64,000 bases of DNA from Trametes villosa (Eukaryota; Basidiomycota; Agaricomycetes; Polyporales; Polyporaceae). The stretch's first letter is position 1, and each line of letters begins with the position of its first letter. Position numbers and translations under genes: made by a program. The notes below the pieces were generated by a model. The model searched no databases and was not told the DNA's origin. It saw nothing but the letters and a program-made list of their open reading frames with translations. Positions 1 through 12,577 of the stretch are shown in pieces. Location: assembly GCA_002964805.2 (NCBI GenBank), contig PUDQ02000015.1:62001-126000 (forward strand). The letters are read 5' to 3'.

Positions 1-1893
1 GCACCTGCAGGCAGAAGGTCAGGCCGACAGTTTGCTTCAATTCTTTCATTAAGGCTGTCAGCATGCCTCGCTGCCCTCGGTGAGAACGCTGTGCTTGGGG
101 CGCAGTCATCTCCGTCCGGGCGTGACTACGAGCCGCCAGAGTCTGACCGCAGATGGCCAAGGTTACGCCGAGCACGAAAACGGAAGAGAACGACTCTATC
201 ACGTACGAAACTGCCTCGCACCATCTGCGCAGAGTATGGCATCCGCTTCCTCTTGACCACAGTGACGAGGCAGGACAGTGCGGCGTGGAAGTACGGGGGA
301 ACCGCCATGGAAATGTCGTCGAATTCTCGGTCGAACCTAAAGATGCGGGGACGCGGGGTAATGCTGGAGCCAAGTCGTACTTGTGAAACTGGCAGGACTG
401 AGATCATCAGCCAAGTTTGCGTATCGTGAGAGCGAAAGGCTACTGCCCTCACATGGGCGCAGAGACGCCTACGAACCTAAGCATAGAGCTCAGCATGCCC
501 CGAAATGTGCAGGCCTTCTCGCACAGTGCTGGTTTGGCACCGGCGGACGAGCCGTACACCCTCCGAGACGGGGCACGCGCACACGCGACACAAAGCCACG
601 TCCCGAGACGATGATGCGCGCTTTCCACGCTGTGGAGAGATCGTTTATGGCAGTGCCCCCAATTGTGCAGCATGCATCATCGTTATTCGGGGACGAATGA
701 GACATGCGTCGACCTTCCCGCTTTTCCCAGCAGAGGAGCGCATCGCGAGGAAGGACAGGGCATGTTCTCGCGATCATCGAACGCGGCGCGATTGCGAGGT
801 AACGCGACTGTTTCATCAGCAGCCAGAGGAGCGGTTCAGCGAGCTGCCGAGGAGGGTAAGCAGAAAAGAGCGGACGTACATCAGGGTGGCATGATCGCTC
901 CCATGGGCATCTCATGACGGCGCACACGGGCCTGAGGCGCGAGCTGATAATCGCGCTGCCTTGTGCGGTTTGCTGGCCCGGAGATTGGCCCATCCGGAGG
1001 AAGTAAGACAGAGGAAAGCAGGGCATGCGTGGGACTGCAGAGGGGGCATCATCGGGAAACATCGCCAGTTCATCGCATCCCAACTACAGAAAGGGGCAGC
1101 CCCGAGCCCTGGGTAGGCGACTGTGAGAGCGTCGGAACGCGCCCGTCGATGTGGACACGGTCTGCGACGCGCGGTAGCTGTGGTAGCACATTCCACGTCG
1201 CGGCGAAGACCGTCCGGGCGAGCGCAACATACGTCGGTGGAGCGGGATCAGAACTCGTCGCGTTAGACGAGCTTCGTGCTCGCCGCGGCTGGCACAGAAC
1301 ATCATGAGAGCGAGCTCCGCGTGGCATATGGTGTGAACAGCCTGCGATGGCGGTGTATTTTGGTAGTCGGCTTCCTCCCACGAGCCAAGTTCGAGTTGTA
1401 TGGCAGGACAAGGTATCCAGGTGGTTCATCTTGTCCTGCACCGCTCCTGGTTACGCCGTGAGTACGTCTGGGTGGTGAACGGTCAGCTGTGGGATACGTC
1501 GCGGCACCATTCAGTTGTGGTTGGCAAGTTGTTGGAGCACCACAACCGATGCGCGGTGCTTTGAATCAGGAAGGGTGAAACCATTCTCATGGGTGATGAC
1601 CATCCTCCAACTTTAGATTCCTATGAGCAGCGCGCTTCAGCTGCGGTAGCAGGCGGATGTGCGGACGAGAGGAATGTCGGTGAGGACGGGGTTGAGGCCA
1701 GAGGAATGCATGCTGGACAGTGTAGAGACGCACAAATATTGCCACAAGGCCTCGCTGCAGCCTGGATAGCAGATTACGTAAGCCCGCCGTCGCTGCTTCT
1801 CAACGTCGTCGCTGTGTCCGACGCTCTCTATCCTGTCCGGCCCAGCACCTCCCTCCCCTCCGTAAAACGTCCTTTCATTTCCTGTAGCTCACG
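1..1893. other. Intergenic, no supported gene
   Basis: No reading frame here looks like a protein. The open frames are short, arginine-rich and overlap on both strands, as expected by chance in GC-rich DNA. The last ~110 bases (about 1785-1893) are pyrimidine-rich and probably hold the 5' leader of the MKT1-like gene. Confidence 0.6.
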
Positions 1894-4800
1894 ATGCCCA
1901 TAAAGCACCTTGACAGTGAGTACCACAACTGCGTAAACCGGGTCGCAAGTGCGGGGAAAACGCGAGCACTTCATCTAACAATCACGCACTCTTTACAGGC
2001 TACTTGTCCGAGCGCAAGCACCTCCAGACCCACCCCTTGTCCGTTCTTTCCGACTCGCGTCTGGGCATCGATGCGTCCCACTACCTCACCACTCTGATCG
2101 AGAACCCGCCCTCGAGGGAGCCCCTTCTTGCCGCTACGGGCGGCCTGCCCCTCGCGCTCAGCACGCGCATCGAATCCGACCTCCGCGCACTCGAAAAATA
2201 TCGCATCAAGCCCGTCTTCGTGTTCAACGGCCTCCTCCCCAGCCGCCGCACGAAGCAGCAGCAACAGCACCAGTTTGAGCAGACGGAGGCGTGCAAGGAC
2301 AGGCGCGAGGCGTGGTCCAAGTATGAGGCGGGTCAGGAGGACGCCGCGACGAAACTGTTCGAGGGGCGGAGCAACCTGCATACGTGGGACCTGTGGAAGA
2401 TCGTGCTGCGAATCTTCAAGCATCGGAACGTCGAGTTCGTGGTCGCGCCGTATGTCGCATGGGCACAGGTGCGTTATTGTATTTGACGTGTCGAGCGCTC
2501 GCGACGCGTCTAGGCGTAGTGCTAACAATTCCGCGCGCACGACCAGTTGATTTACTTGCAACGGCACCCGAAGGCGTACATCCATGCCATCTATGGCCCC
2601 ACGGACACCTTCCTCTACCCCGGCGTCGACAAGGTTATTACCTCCCTGGACCTTCTCTCTGCCAACCCCACGTTCTCGTATGTTTCCAAACGCTCAATCA
2701 CGAACGACCTGGGCGTGTCAGAAGACCAGTTCTTGGACATTGGTATCTTGCTTGGGTTTGAACACTCCCCACCTTTCCCGGGAACCGTGCACGATCAGGC
2801 TTTGAAGGCGACGGTCGACATGGTCAAGTACTACAAGTCTGGGCACGCGGCAGTCTCCGCCGTCGCAGAGCAACCCCACGTCAAAGTCATGCAGTATCCC
2901 GAAATCTACGCGCGGACGCGCTCCATGATCAAGTACTCCCTCATTCTCTCCTCCGACGGCGCCGTCACGCCTCTGCCAATCGCCATCTCCCCTCCTCCCC
3001 ACGGACATCAGAACCACCACAACCACCATCCCACTGCGGGAGACATCCCGTCGGACCTCCATGAGATTTTCACGCACCGACTGCCTGACGAGGTCTACTT
3101 CTATCTCTCTCGCGGGCTCCTCGGACCTCAGGCGCTCATCTGGCTCACGACCGGCCAAATTACCGAGAACCCGCCCCTTGACAATGGCGAGACCACCGAG
3201 TACCGGCGGTTCGTCAAGGAGGTAATCACCGACGGGCAGACTGGGCCCCGCGCCACCACTCTCGCGCTTGTCATGAGCGTACTTCATCCGTTCTGGCAGT
3301 CGCGGAAGGTCATCGGCCAGTTCTGGTTCGAGCAGTCTGCGCCGCAGAAGCCGATCTCCCACAACTCGCAGCAGACGACGCAGCTCGCCGAGCGGGTCGC
3401 GAGCTGGAACGTCCCGTACGCAGTTATTGAGGAAGAGCTGCGACGACAGAACGTGAGTGTTTGTCTGCCCCGCTCCCCGGCGGCGTGCTGCGGACATGAG
3501 CTCAATTACGCTTTTCGCTAATTCTGCGGCTCCGGTGCTTCGCGCGCAGTCGTCCACGATCGACTTCTCCCTGGCCCTCGGCGCGACGGTGTCGGAGAAG
3601 CTCGCGGCGCGGACGAAGCTCAAGGCGACGCAGGGGTTGGACAAGAAGGACGAGATCGTGGCGAATGTCATCTGGCGCTTCCTGGAGCTGCGCGGGTACG
3701 TGGTGTTTTATTCAGGCGACGTGTTGCAGGCACCGCGCGCGCGAGGGCTTGGCTTGGCTGACCGGCGATCCGCGCGATAGATTCCTCCTGAACACGCACG
3801 TCCACTCGCACCTGGCCCGGGCGATGCACACCGCGCTCCGCAACGCGCGGCTGACGGACAAGTTCCAGGACCCGCTCTACCTGTTCCTGGAGCTCGTCCG
3901 GGCGGGCGTGATGCACGGGCACCTGTGGTCAGGCCGCGCCTTCAGCGGCGGCCCCAGTTTCGGTACCGGTGCGGCGCGTTTCCCACGGATCATGGCGACC
4001 ATCGCGCGAGCCCCACTGATGCCTGGCCTTGCCCCCCCTCGGCTTAGATGACGAAAAGTCGTGCATGCTGCTGGTGATGCGCGTGCTGAGCATCCTGCCG
4101 CTCAACTTCAAGGTATGCGGTCTCTCGTCGCGTATCATCGCGCCGCGCGCTGTGCTCACAAGACCGTGTCTCTCACCCGCGCACCCGCTATCCCGCCTGC
4201 CTGCCTGCCCGCCCGCTCCGTTCCGCCCGCGACTATCTGATCCCGTGCTGGCTCGGCCGCGCATGATCGTCGTGCGCCCGTGAAAAGGCTCAGCCGTGGT
4301 CCGCGCCTCTGTCACGGGAGCTGCTCGTGTTCAACTCGTTCGTGCGGTCGCTCACACGCGCCCTGCGGGCGCTGCTGGAGGTGACCTCGCTGAACATGCT
4401 TCTGCGGCACGACGCGCGGCGGGCGCGGGACGACCTGCTGGACATCAACCTATCGCTGCCGTTCCAGACGGAGGTGAACACGGGGTTCGGCGTGCTCGCG
4501 AAGGTCTACCTCGACGCGCTCACGCACCTGAACGGGCGGCAGCGCGTGCGCGACCCGAACGCGGACGGCGTGCGCGAGGCGAAGCAGATGGCGCTCGAGA
4601 TCTGCGAGGAGACGTTCCCGGGCGTGAAGTACCCCAAGTTCGAGGTCGAGCGCGGGTTCCGGTTCTGGGATGTGGTGAGCGCCCCGTTGCCCTCTCTCCC
4701 GCGTCAGGACCGGTGTTGACCACTCGCATGACGCATCGCGCTCAATTTTTTTTGTGTTTGGCATGGCACGCCGCTTCCCTCCTTCCATCTGCCCCGCCTC

Positions 4801-4936
4801 CGCCGTCGCCCTTCGCCATTCGCCGCGGCAGACGCTCACGGCCATGCGGCAGCTGCACTCTGAGGGCGCTGTCCTGCGCGAGCTGATCGACCAATTTGAA
4901 GCTGCCGAGGCGTGGCTGGCGCCGATGCGGCCGTGA
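1894..4936 (+). CDS. MKT1: MKT1-like post-transcriptional regulator (XPG-type fold)
   Basis: Eight exons give a 749-residue protein: 1894-1915, 1999-2468, 2547-3452, 3550-3695, 3781-3962, 4048-4112, 4321-4674, 4832-4936. All junctions are GT...AG and keep frame. The N-terminus (MPIKHLDSYL) leads into an XPG/FEN-like N domain (LGIDASHYL near residue 29; KPVFVFNG; VVAPYVAWAQ; YGPTDTFL). The remainder carries the Mkt1-type middle and C-terminal helical domains, ending in GFRFWDVV. The aspartate expected in the nuclease motif F-V-F-D-G is Asn here, in line with Mkt1 proteins being non-catalytic. Yeast Mkt1 works with Pbp1 in mRNA control and P-body functions; the same role here is inferred. Exon 1 is only 22 nt. 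The start is set by the conserved N-terminus. I am confident of the family and fairly sure of the introns. Confidence 0.9.
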
Positions 4937-5613
4937 GCGCTCCCACGGGCTGGTGCAGCGCGGCATTGGCGATTGGCGTGCGAGCAGGGCGGAGCGCGGC
5001 GGGAGGCTTGCGATGGGCAGGTCGGCTGGCGAGGCGGGTGGTGGATGGGCGGTCGCGATTACTATTAGCGGCGGGCATGGGCATCATGGCGGTCGGCGGT
5101 CAGGCGTACTACGTAGGGACTGTGTAGCGTGACTGCAGCAGCTGTGCGCGTGTGCGGCGCGGGGATGTACATCATGTGATGCAAAGACAGGTGGGCGGGT
5201 GGAGTGGCACGCAAACTGGGACGAGCGCAGGCGTGTGAGGGCCGGAGATGGGTCGGGGGAGCGTGTGCGGCGGGTCTGGCTGGCGGAGGAGGGTCCGCCA
5301 AAACGCCGATGAGAAGGATGCGAAGCTCGGGGCGTCCGAATGCGGAGGAGGGGAAAATAGGGCGTGGGAGGCGCTGGGAAGCCTCGAGCTCAGGCGCGCG
5401 CCATCTCAGATCGCATTTTATCTGGATTGGGCGCAGCGGATCTGGATTTCTTTCTGGGGCGGCCCACCTGCCGCTTCGAGAAGGTCCGAATCCGGTCCTG
5501 AGAGTTTCCCTTGCGCTCCCATCCAACGCCTCATAAAATGCCTCCAGCCCCCGCCCAGCCCGTCCCACCGCCCCCTGCCCCCTCCGCACAAAGGCTGCTC
5601 GCCGCCGCCCGCC
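4937..5613. other. Intergenic spacer and 5' leader of next gene
   Basis: No conserved protein is seen. Position 5538 carries an ATG that opens a proline-rich frame out of phase with the next gene's ATG at 5614 and overlapping it. It could act as an upstream ORF if transcription starts upstream of it. Confidence 0.5.
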
Positions 5614-6420
5614 ATGTTCGCCCAGCACGCCCGACACCCCTTCGCACTGCCCCCGACGTCCTTCCCCGCAAAGGACGCCCCGACCCCGCACCTCTACCTC
5701 CACCAGCAGCGCACCGTCGAGGTCATCGAACTCATTGAGGTCCCCGCGCCCCCGCCCCGCTCCCACATCTCCTCCTTCGCCTCCAGCTCCTTCGCGTCCT
5801 CCTCGTACGACTCAGAGTCCTCCGAGGAGGACGAGTCCGTCTGCTCCTCCTACTGCTCCTCCGAAGACGAGGCCGAAGCGGACGCAGACGTGGACGCGGA
5901 CCAGATCCAGGCGCCCGCCTATGACGACACGTACAAGGTCCGCTACAGCAGGGTCCTTGCCTGGAGAGAGGGGTTCGCAAAGGTGTTCGTGGACGACGAG
6001 GACGAGGCCATGCCAGGTTCGTGCTTTTCCCCAGTGGCGCGTCGCGCCCGTCCTCATTCTGTGCCCCCAGCGCCTCCGCCCTCGCCCGTGTCTTCTTCTC
6101 CATCCTCTTCCCGCAAACGAAAAGCCGACAGCGATGTCGAGTTCGACTCCGACGATGATGCAGTCAGTCGCCTCCTATTCATAGCCTTTGTTCTCATGCT
6201 TACGGCGCGTCTCCCCCAGTCCTCACAATCATCAAAGCGTTCGCGCTCCCTTTCCCCGGTGCAGGAGCGCCCCTCGTGGGCGCAGCGGCGGCTCAGCAAC
6301 CACTCCTGCCCCGCGTGCGACGCGGGCTTCATGACGCTCGAGGGCCTCCAGCGGCATGGGATGGAGTCGCCCATGAGCGACGCGTGCCGCGAAGCCGTCC
6401 AGTACGGCTTCGAGCCCTGA
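5614..6420 (+). CDS. Small acidic protein with C-terminal C2H2/C2HC-like finger
   Basis: The frame stays open from 5614 to the stop at 6420. Two in-frame introns are likely (6017-6070, 54 nt; 6163-6219, 57 nt), giving about 231 residues; without splicing it would be 268. The protein has a His/Pro-rich start (MFAQHARHPFALPP) and a long Ser/Asp/Glu-rich low-complexity stretch (SESSEEDESV). The C-terminus is compact: SNHSCPACDAGFMTLEGLQR, then HGMESPMSDAC and a short tail ending YGFEP. The C-x2-C ... H ... C spacing could bind one zinc. I do not recognise a named family. The clean C-terminal module after a disordered region suggests a real fungal regulatory protein rather than a chance frame. 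Nuclear function is only a guess. Confidence 0.65.
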   Translation: MFAQHARHPFALPPTSFPAKDAPTPHLYLHQQRTVEVIELIEVPAPPPRSHISSFASSSFASSSYDSESSEEDESVCSSYCSSEDEAEADADVDADQIQAPAYDDTYKVRYSRVLAWREGFAKVFVDDEDEAMPGSCFSPVARRARPHSVPPAPPPSPVSSSPSSSRKRKADSDVEFDSDDDAVSRLLFIAFVLMLTARLPQSSQSSKRSRSLSPVQERPSWAQRRLSNHSCPACDAGFMTLEGLQRHGMESPMSDACREAVQYGFEP

Positions 6421-9400
6421 CTCCGCCACCCATCCACCCGCCCGCCAGTCTCCACCGCACGCCTCCCGCACGCCCCCGCCCGCCTCGCTCTCGCCCCCTG
6501 TCGATCGCAGCCTCTTTGACGTCCCCATCGCATACATACCCCCGTCCACACGCATCACTCGCCCATCTCCGCGCATTTTTATTACCTGCATTCTTCGACG
6601 TCTCCCCCGCACCCATCCCATCCCACCACCGCCCGTCTTCTCGCCCACGCCTCCGGGCGCCGTGCCCGCCTTCCATCCCCGCCATTGCCCTCGCCCGCGT
6701 ACTCGCCCCCTTACGTGCGATCGCAGCCTCGTTTGTACACCCCGTTATTGTCTTTCTCGCGCTCGCCCACGGGCAGCCCCGCCACGTACCCACCCACCCC
6801 GTGTATCTAGTAATGCTTGCCCGCGGAGGCATGTACCTTAGTCGGAATACACGGATTGCCAGAAAAGCCAGATTGTCTATCGCGCCTCCCCGTGTGCGTG
6901 ATCTGCCCTCGCGTACCGTCGCGTACGCTCGCGAGGCTCGTGCTCGTGTCCAATCCCCATGTGGGAGCGCGGCGTGGCTGGCGATGACAGCATGTGCCGA
7001 CGTCGCGCCTGCCGCTGCGTTCAATTGAGGAGGGCATGGCGCGGACGGGGCGGCGCACGGGCGTACGCTGCCTCCGCGCCCCTGCGCCCCCGCTGGGGAA
7101 TCGCGCGTCCCGTTCTGCTCTTTCACGAGCTGTCGTCGTCGGGTGCCAAGGACACCGTCGACCGATGCTCCACACCACCTCGCTACCTCGCTACCATCTG
7201 CGTTCTAGCCAGCGCGCGCGGCTGCACTTGCACTCCGCTTCCGCTTCCGGGTTCTGCAGACACCGTCACCGTCGACGCCCGCGCGGTGCTGCACGGACAG
7301 GCTGGCAAAAAATCACGCGTCTGAACCGTCGTCGTCTTTCACGCGCGCGCATCAGCACGCGTTATACCCGAGCCCCGACTCCGAGGACTTGCACGCATCG
7401 CGTCGGTAGGAACGAGCGCAGTAAAGTGGCCGACATCACCAGCGCTCACCGCCATGCGCACGTTTTTATTCGAAATCAGGGCGGCGGCGGAGGCGGGGGT
7501 GACGGGCGGGCGCGAACTTCACATCGTCGCGTCCGATCTCAGCATGACACTTCCCGCCGGCGGGAGGGCGCGTCGGTGCACGGTGCTGTGCTGGAGTGGA
7601 TGGGCGCCCACGTGGCCGTGTGCCTGTCGCATTCCGACCTGCGTTGCGTCCGGACAGCCCGGGCTCCGACGCTAACAGCGGTCAGGCCCAGGGCGTCGCG
7701 GCTTGCGGCTTGCAACTTACTGTCATGGCGCAGGACCACTACTGCCGACCAGGACACAAGACACATCGCAGAAGATCGAACGCTGCCCAGTGCCCGCTAC
7801 CGCCGGCCCAGCCTCCCACCGTGCACTGGCACGCGATGGACAACGACCGTCGACGAACAGGGCCACCGCCGCGCGCGACAGGAGGAACAGCAGCCCTGGG
7901 AACGCGCCCTCGCCCTCGCAGCCCATCCGGGGAACGTGTGCCCTGCGCGCAGGAGTGTGCAGCGGCCGCTGCAGGGGCTGGCGCCGTCGCGCCGGCGAGA
8001 ACACGGCCTTTGGACGGTGCCTTCCACAGGCTGCTCACGCCACACATCGCGGTGCGCTGCCTTGCCCTGCGCGCTCCCAGGCTGCAGCTCGCACGCACAA
8101 GGGCTCGCCCCTCGCGGACGGCGTGTACCCTGCGCGCAGGAGTGTGCAGGGGGCAGGGGCTGGCACCGTCGCGCCGGCGAGAACACGGCCTTTGGACGGT
8201 GCCTTCCATAGGCTGCTCACGCCACACATCGCGGTGCGCTGCCTCGCCCTGCGCGCTCCCAGGCTGCAGCTCGCACGCACAAGGGCTCGCCCCTTGCGGA
8301 CGGCGGACGGCGGCTTGCACGTCGACCCACCGCACGTATCCGGAAATTCAGAAGCGGCCCCTGGCTGGATCCGGCCAAGCCCCAAGCACGTCCACCAAAC
8401 CTCCAGGGTGTCAGCGTGTGCGCGCGCCAAGTGCTAGGGACCGCGTTCGACGTTAATGCAAGTGCGCGACTGCATTGCCCAAGACCGAGGCCCGCCCGTG
8501 CTCCCACCCACCCTCGCACCTCCGGGCGCGGCGCGGCCGCGCCAGTGCTTGTCCGCGTCTGGGTCTGTACATGTGCGTCCGCATCCCGTGTCTCCTCCCA
8601 CAGCTGAACAACGGCTGACTACGCAGTGCGCACACAGGTGATGCTGGGTGCCGCAGAGGCACCCGCCACCCGAATCCGTTTCCCGATCGGGCGATGCTGT
8701 TGTGCGCGTTACGCGCACGAGAGGGAGGAGTCGCAGGCGCAACAAGAGCACGGCCCAAGATAGCGCGCGGGTTCTCAGTGCGCGACGCGAGGCCCTGCAG
8801 CAGCGCTGTTCCCCGCGTCCGGGCGGTGCCTCGCGCGGCCCACCCTTCTCCGGATCCGTGCGGCGTGCGCCCCCCTCGCCCCTCCCCGTACGTGTCGCCC
8901 CTTTCCGCGCCGCGCCGCGAAGCGTGATGAACTACGGATTGAAGGCGAAGACGTTTCAGACGCGGTCCGCCGGGTGACAAAGCGCGACGCCCCGTCGGGC
9001 ACGCTCGGCGCGCGCGCGACTTCTCCTCCATCCATCTTCCGACCTCCTCGCCTGCACCCGCACAGTCAGACGCGTTCTCACTCTCACTCCTTGTGTACGT
9101 GCCCCCAGCGTGCGCAGGCGCGCTGTGGGTACGACATCACGCTCCTGCGCCCGAAATACGCGCGTGCACGTACTCGTCTACGTACAAGACACAAACGACG
9201 CGTCGCGTCCCAGCGCCTCGCACACACGCCCGCGCCGCATTTAGGGCGTGTCCGCCGAGCTTTTGCCCCCACTCGATGGCGGCGCCTCGTCCCGTTCTCA
9301 CCCATTCCGGACGGCCGTTCGCCCAGCAAGCTTCGCGCACTAGCAGGCGTAACACCGGGCGCTGGACCGCCCCCATCGGCGTACACACGCTCGCGCGTCG

Positions 9401-12400
9401 CCCGCCAAAACTCCGTGCTGGGCTCGCTGCGTCGCGGGGGCACACGCAAACTGAACGGGCTCGCGTTCGCGGATCTGCAGGGGCGTCGACGTCGACGTCG
9501 TGCGCGCATGGCGATGCGGCGTCGATCGCGTGTTAGTGCGCACTCCCCGCACCGCAGACCTCCCCCTCGTTCGGCGGGCTCGTCCGACTGCGCATGGCCA
9601 GCGTGGGCTCTCCAGCCCTCCCAGCCATTCCTGCGCGATCCCGAGCCCGTGCGTGGCACGCCGAGCGGGCGACGCTGATCCTACCGAGCCAACTCCGATA
9701 TGAAGCGCAATGAAGACGCGCCGCCGCGGGCGGACGGCTATCGCCCCGCAATCGCTCGGCCCTGCCGAATCCGCCAGGAGCTCCCCGCGGCAAGGGAGTC
9801 TTCCCATCGTCCTCCGATGCGAGCGCCCGCAGATGCATCGCCGCGCTGCGTGCCCCCTCCTCCCCTCCGCCGCCGTGGATTCCCCGCCCAGGTGCTCTCG
9901 CGCTTCCTGCCACATTGCTGCTCGTGATGCATCATACCGCACGCACCGCGAGCTCGTCCTGGCGGCGGGTGCACTATCGCACAGGTCACGGCGGCAGGCC
10001 CGGCGCTCGAAGGCCAGCTGGTACTGCATGCTAACGTTGGATCGGGCACCGGGCCAGGATGCCGTCACCGAATGCCGCCTTCTCGTAGCAAAGTGCGTTC
10101 GACGCTACCTCGCCGCGCGCGTCAGCGGTGCGGGATGCATTAGAAGACTCGGCCGGCCGCTCTCCCGCGGGGTGGGGCGCAGAAGGCCGCCCGACGTACG
10201 CTGCCTGACCCGTCACGGACGTCATCCGCGCGCCCGAAGCCTGCAAAATTTCTGGTGACGCGACCACACTCGAGAGGCGCGCCCGCACCCGCCGCCGTGC
10301 CCACGCTGGGCTTCCGGCAGCCCGGCGAGCGCCCGCACGAGTGGCTGCGCCGCGCCGCGTCCCAGATTTGTCGCCCGCGCTCCACTACCGTGTCCCCGTC
10401 CGCCCGCGCACCTCGCACGCGGTGGAGGACGCGCGACGCGCAACACCCCGCTGCTGCGTCTCCTGCGGCTCGCCCGCTCGGGCTGGGAGCAGCGGACACG
10501 GTACAGTGCCCAGCCGCGCTTCCAGAGCACGGGCGTGCGCACGCGCAGCGCCACCGTACCCACACCGCCGCTGCGCGCACGGACGCCCGGCAGCATCAGA
10601 GCCGTGCGCGCGGGGCTGGCACGGCCGCGCGCACGAACACGGTGCGCGCAGGGCTTCCAGGGGAGGGGGCGACCGTCGCGACCACGGTTTCGCCGCGACA
10701 ACGACGAGGAACCCACGGGCGGGCCCTGGCTGCCCCAGCCCACACCCATGGACGCGCCTACGCTGCGCGCACGGCTTCCCTGGTAGGGAGAGGCCGAGCG
10801 CGCCGCCTCTGGGCTTGCGTGCGTTCCCGTGGGCTGCAGGCTGTCGTTTGGGCCCTGGGAGCCCGAGCGCGATCGGGCTCACAGCGCCTCTCACCCAGAC
10901 GTGCGTTTCTCCGCCGCGCTGGCGAGGTTACCCACGACGTCCACTGTTCAGCGGGCGGGGACGCACGCTCGGGTCCTTCGCGCCTGCGTCCCAGTGATCG
11001 TGCTGTGATGCAGCCCGAGGATGCGGCGGCGCCTGCGGCGCGGCGGGAATATACTGGCATGCTGCTACGTACTGGGCGGCGAAGAAGAACGGGCGGATTC
11101 GTAGCAGGCCTCAAGGCTCACGCCGCCTGAGAAAGACGAATGTGAAGCGGACGAGCCCTTTTCGAACCCTCGCTCGCTCAGTGGCCGCTCCAAATGCGCC
11201 TCGCTTGGAGCCTGAGCGCGCGAGCTCTCCCCCGTATGATATTTGGCCGCAGCACCGACGACACACCCACGCTGGTACAGATGTAAGTTGTGCGCTTTCA
11301 GCAACTCTGCATCCATCTTGCCTCAGTTATGCAAGCCGCCCTCGGAGTACTAGCAACTGCGTAGTTACAGCGCTACTGCACTTTAGCGCCACCGTGAGTC
11401 CCGGAGTAGTGTGTTTTGTATTGGCCACGGTTCCCGTGCTAACCTGCTATTACTGCCGGCATCGCGATCCCCTCGTAGGCCGTAACGCCGACCCGACTGC
11501 CCAGGTGCAGATCGCGATTTCAGAACGAAGCACTTGTCGCACAATTCGGCCGCGGACCGCGGTGGACGTGCGCGTGCAGCCTCGAGTTTCGAGTTGACGG
11601 TGCGTGCGTACAGCATGTACTGTAACGCAGGCGCGCCCCCGCGTACTGCACTTTGCCTTACGCGGGCTCGTGCACGCCCTGAGAAATTTTCGATGCTGGT
11701 AATGGAGGGGGCGGTAGAGTGCTCGCCAAGCGCCATTTCCTGGACGCGTCGCCGCCTTTTAGGGCCTAGTGTACGTACGCTCGCCCGGCCGGACTTGCGG
11801 TACGCTGGCACATAGGCCGTAATTTGACAACGACAGCCGGCAATTGTGCACGCGCGACAGGATCAATTGCGCTCCCCAAGCCTGTCGGCCCCGCGCAAGG
11901 CCTGCCAGCCTGCCACAGCGCGATCTGGGCCCCAGCCGAGTGGCAGGCCTGGCACCGTACGGCGTACCGCTAGTGTAAGTCCAATGTGCAGCGGGCTTCC
12001 CAGATGTGGCTCGCGCCGCCACACGCCTCCTCGTCGCGTGGCCGTGCCGCGCTGGCGCGCATCTGCTTCCGGCGCGCTAGCGACACCAGCAGGCGGAAAG
12101 CCTGAGAACGCCTGGGAAGATCACGCAGGGCGCGGGGCCAGCTGAGCACCTCGCAGCGCGCGGCGGGGGGCGCTATCGGCGCACGTTGCGCGCGTGTACG
12201 GATGCACGGATGGCTAGGCGGCGCGTCCCCGCGCGCACGTCCAGAACGCAGGCGGAGAAGACCTGGCGGAAGAGCACGGGGAAGACGGGCGGGAAGCGGG
12301 AATTCGGAATCGCTCGCCTCTCGCCCTCTCCGCTCCCTTGGGGCGGGAGAAGGGGAAGTCGCGCGGGGCGGATGGGGCAGGCGGGCTGCACGCGCGGCCG

Positions 12401-12577
12401 AGAATGGTGACATTGCGGCCTGCTATCGATGGTGGCATGAGAGCGGTGGGAGGCGGTGGGCCCGCCGCGCAGGGCACTGGGGGGCAGCTGATGCGGCGGA
12501 GGACAAAGCGCGGACCGCGCGCATAATGGAAGAAGAGCGATCACTTCATATTCGCAGGCAAGTCAACCGTCTGGAGG
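6421..12577. other. Six-kilobase gene-free GC-rich region
   Basis: Many long open frames occur in this stretch on both strands, but they are Arg/Ala/Pro/His-rich, overlap one another in several frames and contain no recognisable motif, which is typical of GC-rich non-coding DNA. Besides the tandem duplication at 7941-8309 there are loose repeats around 10500-10850, where variants of CACGGTGCGCGCAGGG and CTGCGCGCACGGCTTCC recur every ~120 bp. No tRNA, rRNA or transposase is seen. Confidence 0.6.
7941..8309. repeat. Tandem duplication, two ~185 bp copies
   Basis: Two head-to-tail copies, about 7941-8127 and 8128-8309, share runs such as CCCTGCGCGCAGGAGTGTGC and CACGCCACACATCGCGGTGC. The offset is 187 bp at the left and 182 bp further right, so the second copy has lost about 5 bp in the GC run after AGTGTGCAG. 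Identity is very high, which points to a recent duplication. All frames stay open across it, but no protein family is recognised. Confidence 0.9.

Noticed and set aside
490..1083. 197-codon minus-strand frame
   Set aside because: No domain or splice-consistent extension; opposite-strand and other-frame ORFs of similar length cover the same bases.
6994..8456. Several 200-400 codon frames between 6.9 and 8.5 kb on both strands
   Set aside because: They overlap in multiple frames, are extremely Arg/Ala/Pro-rich and have no family resemblance.
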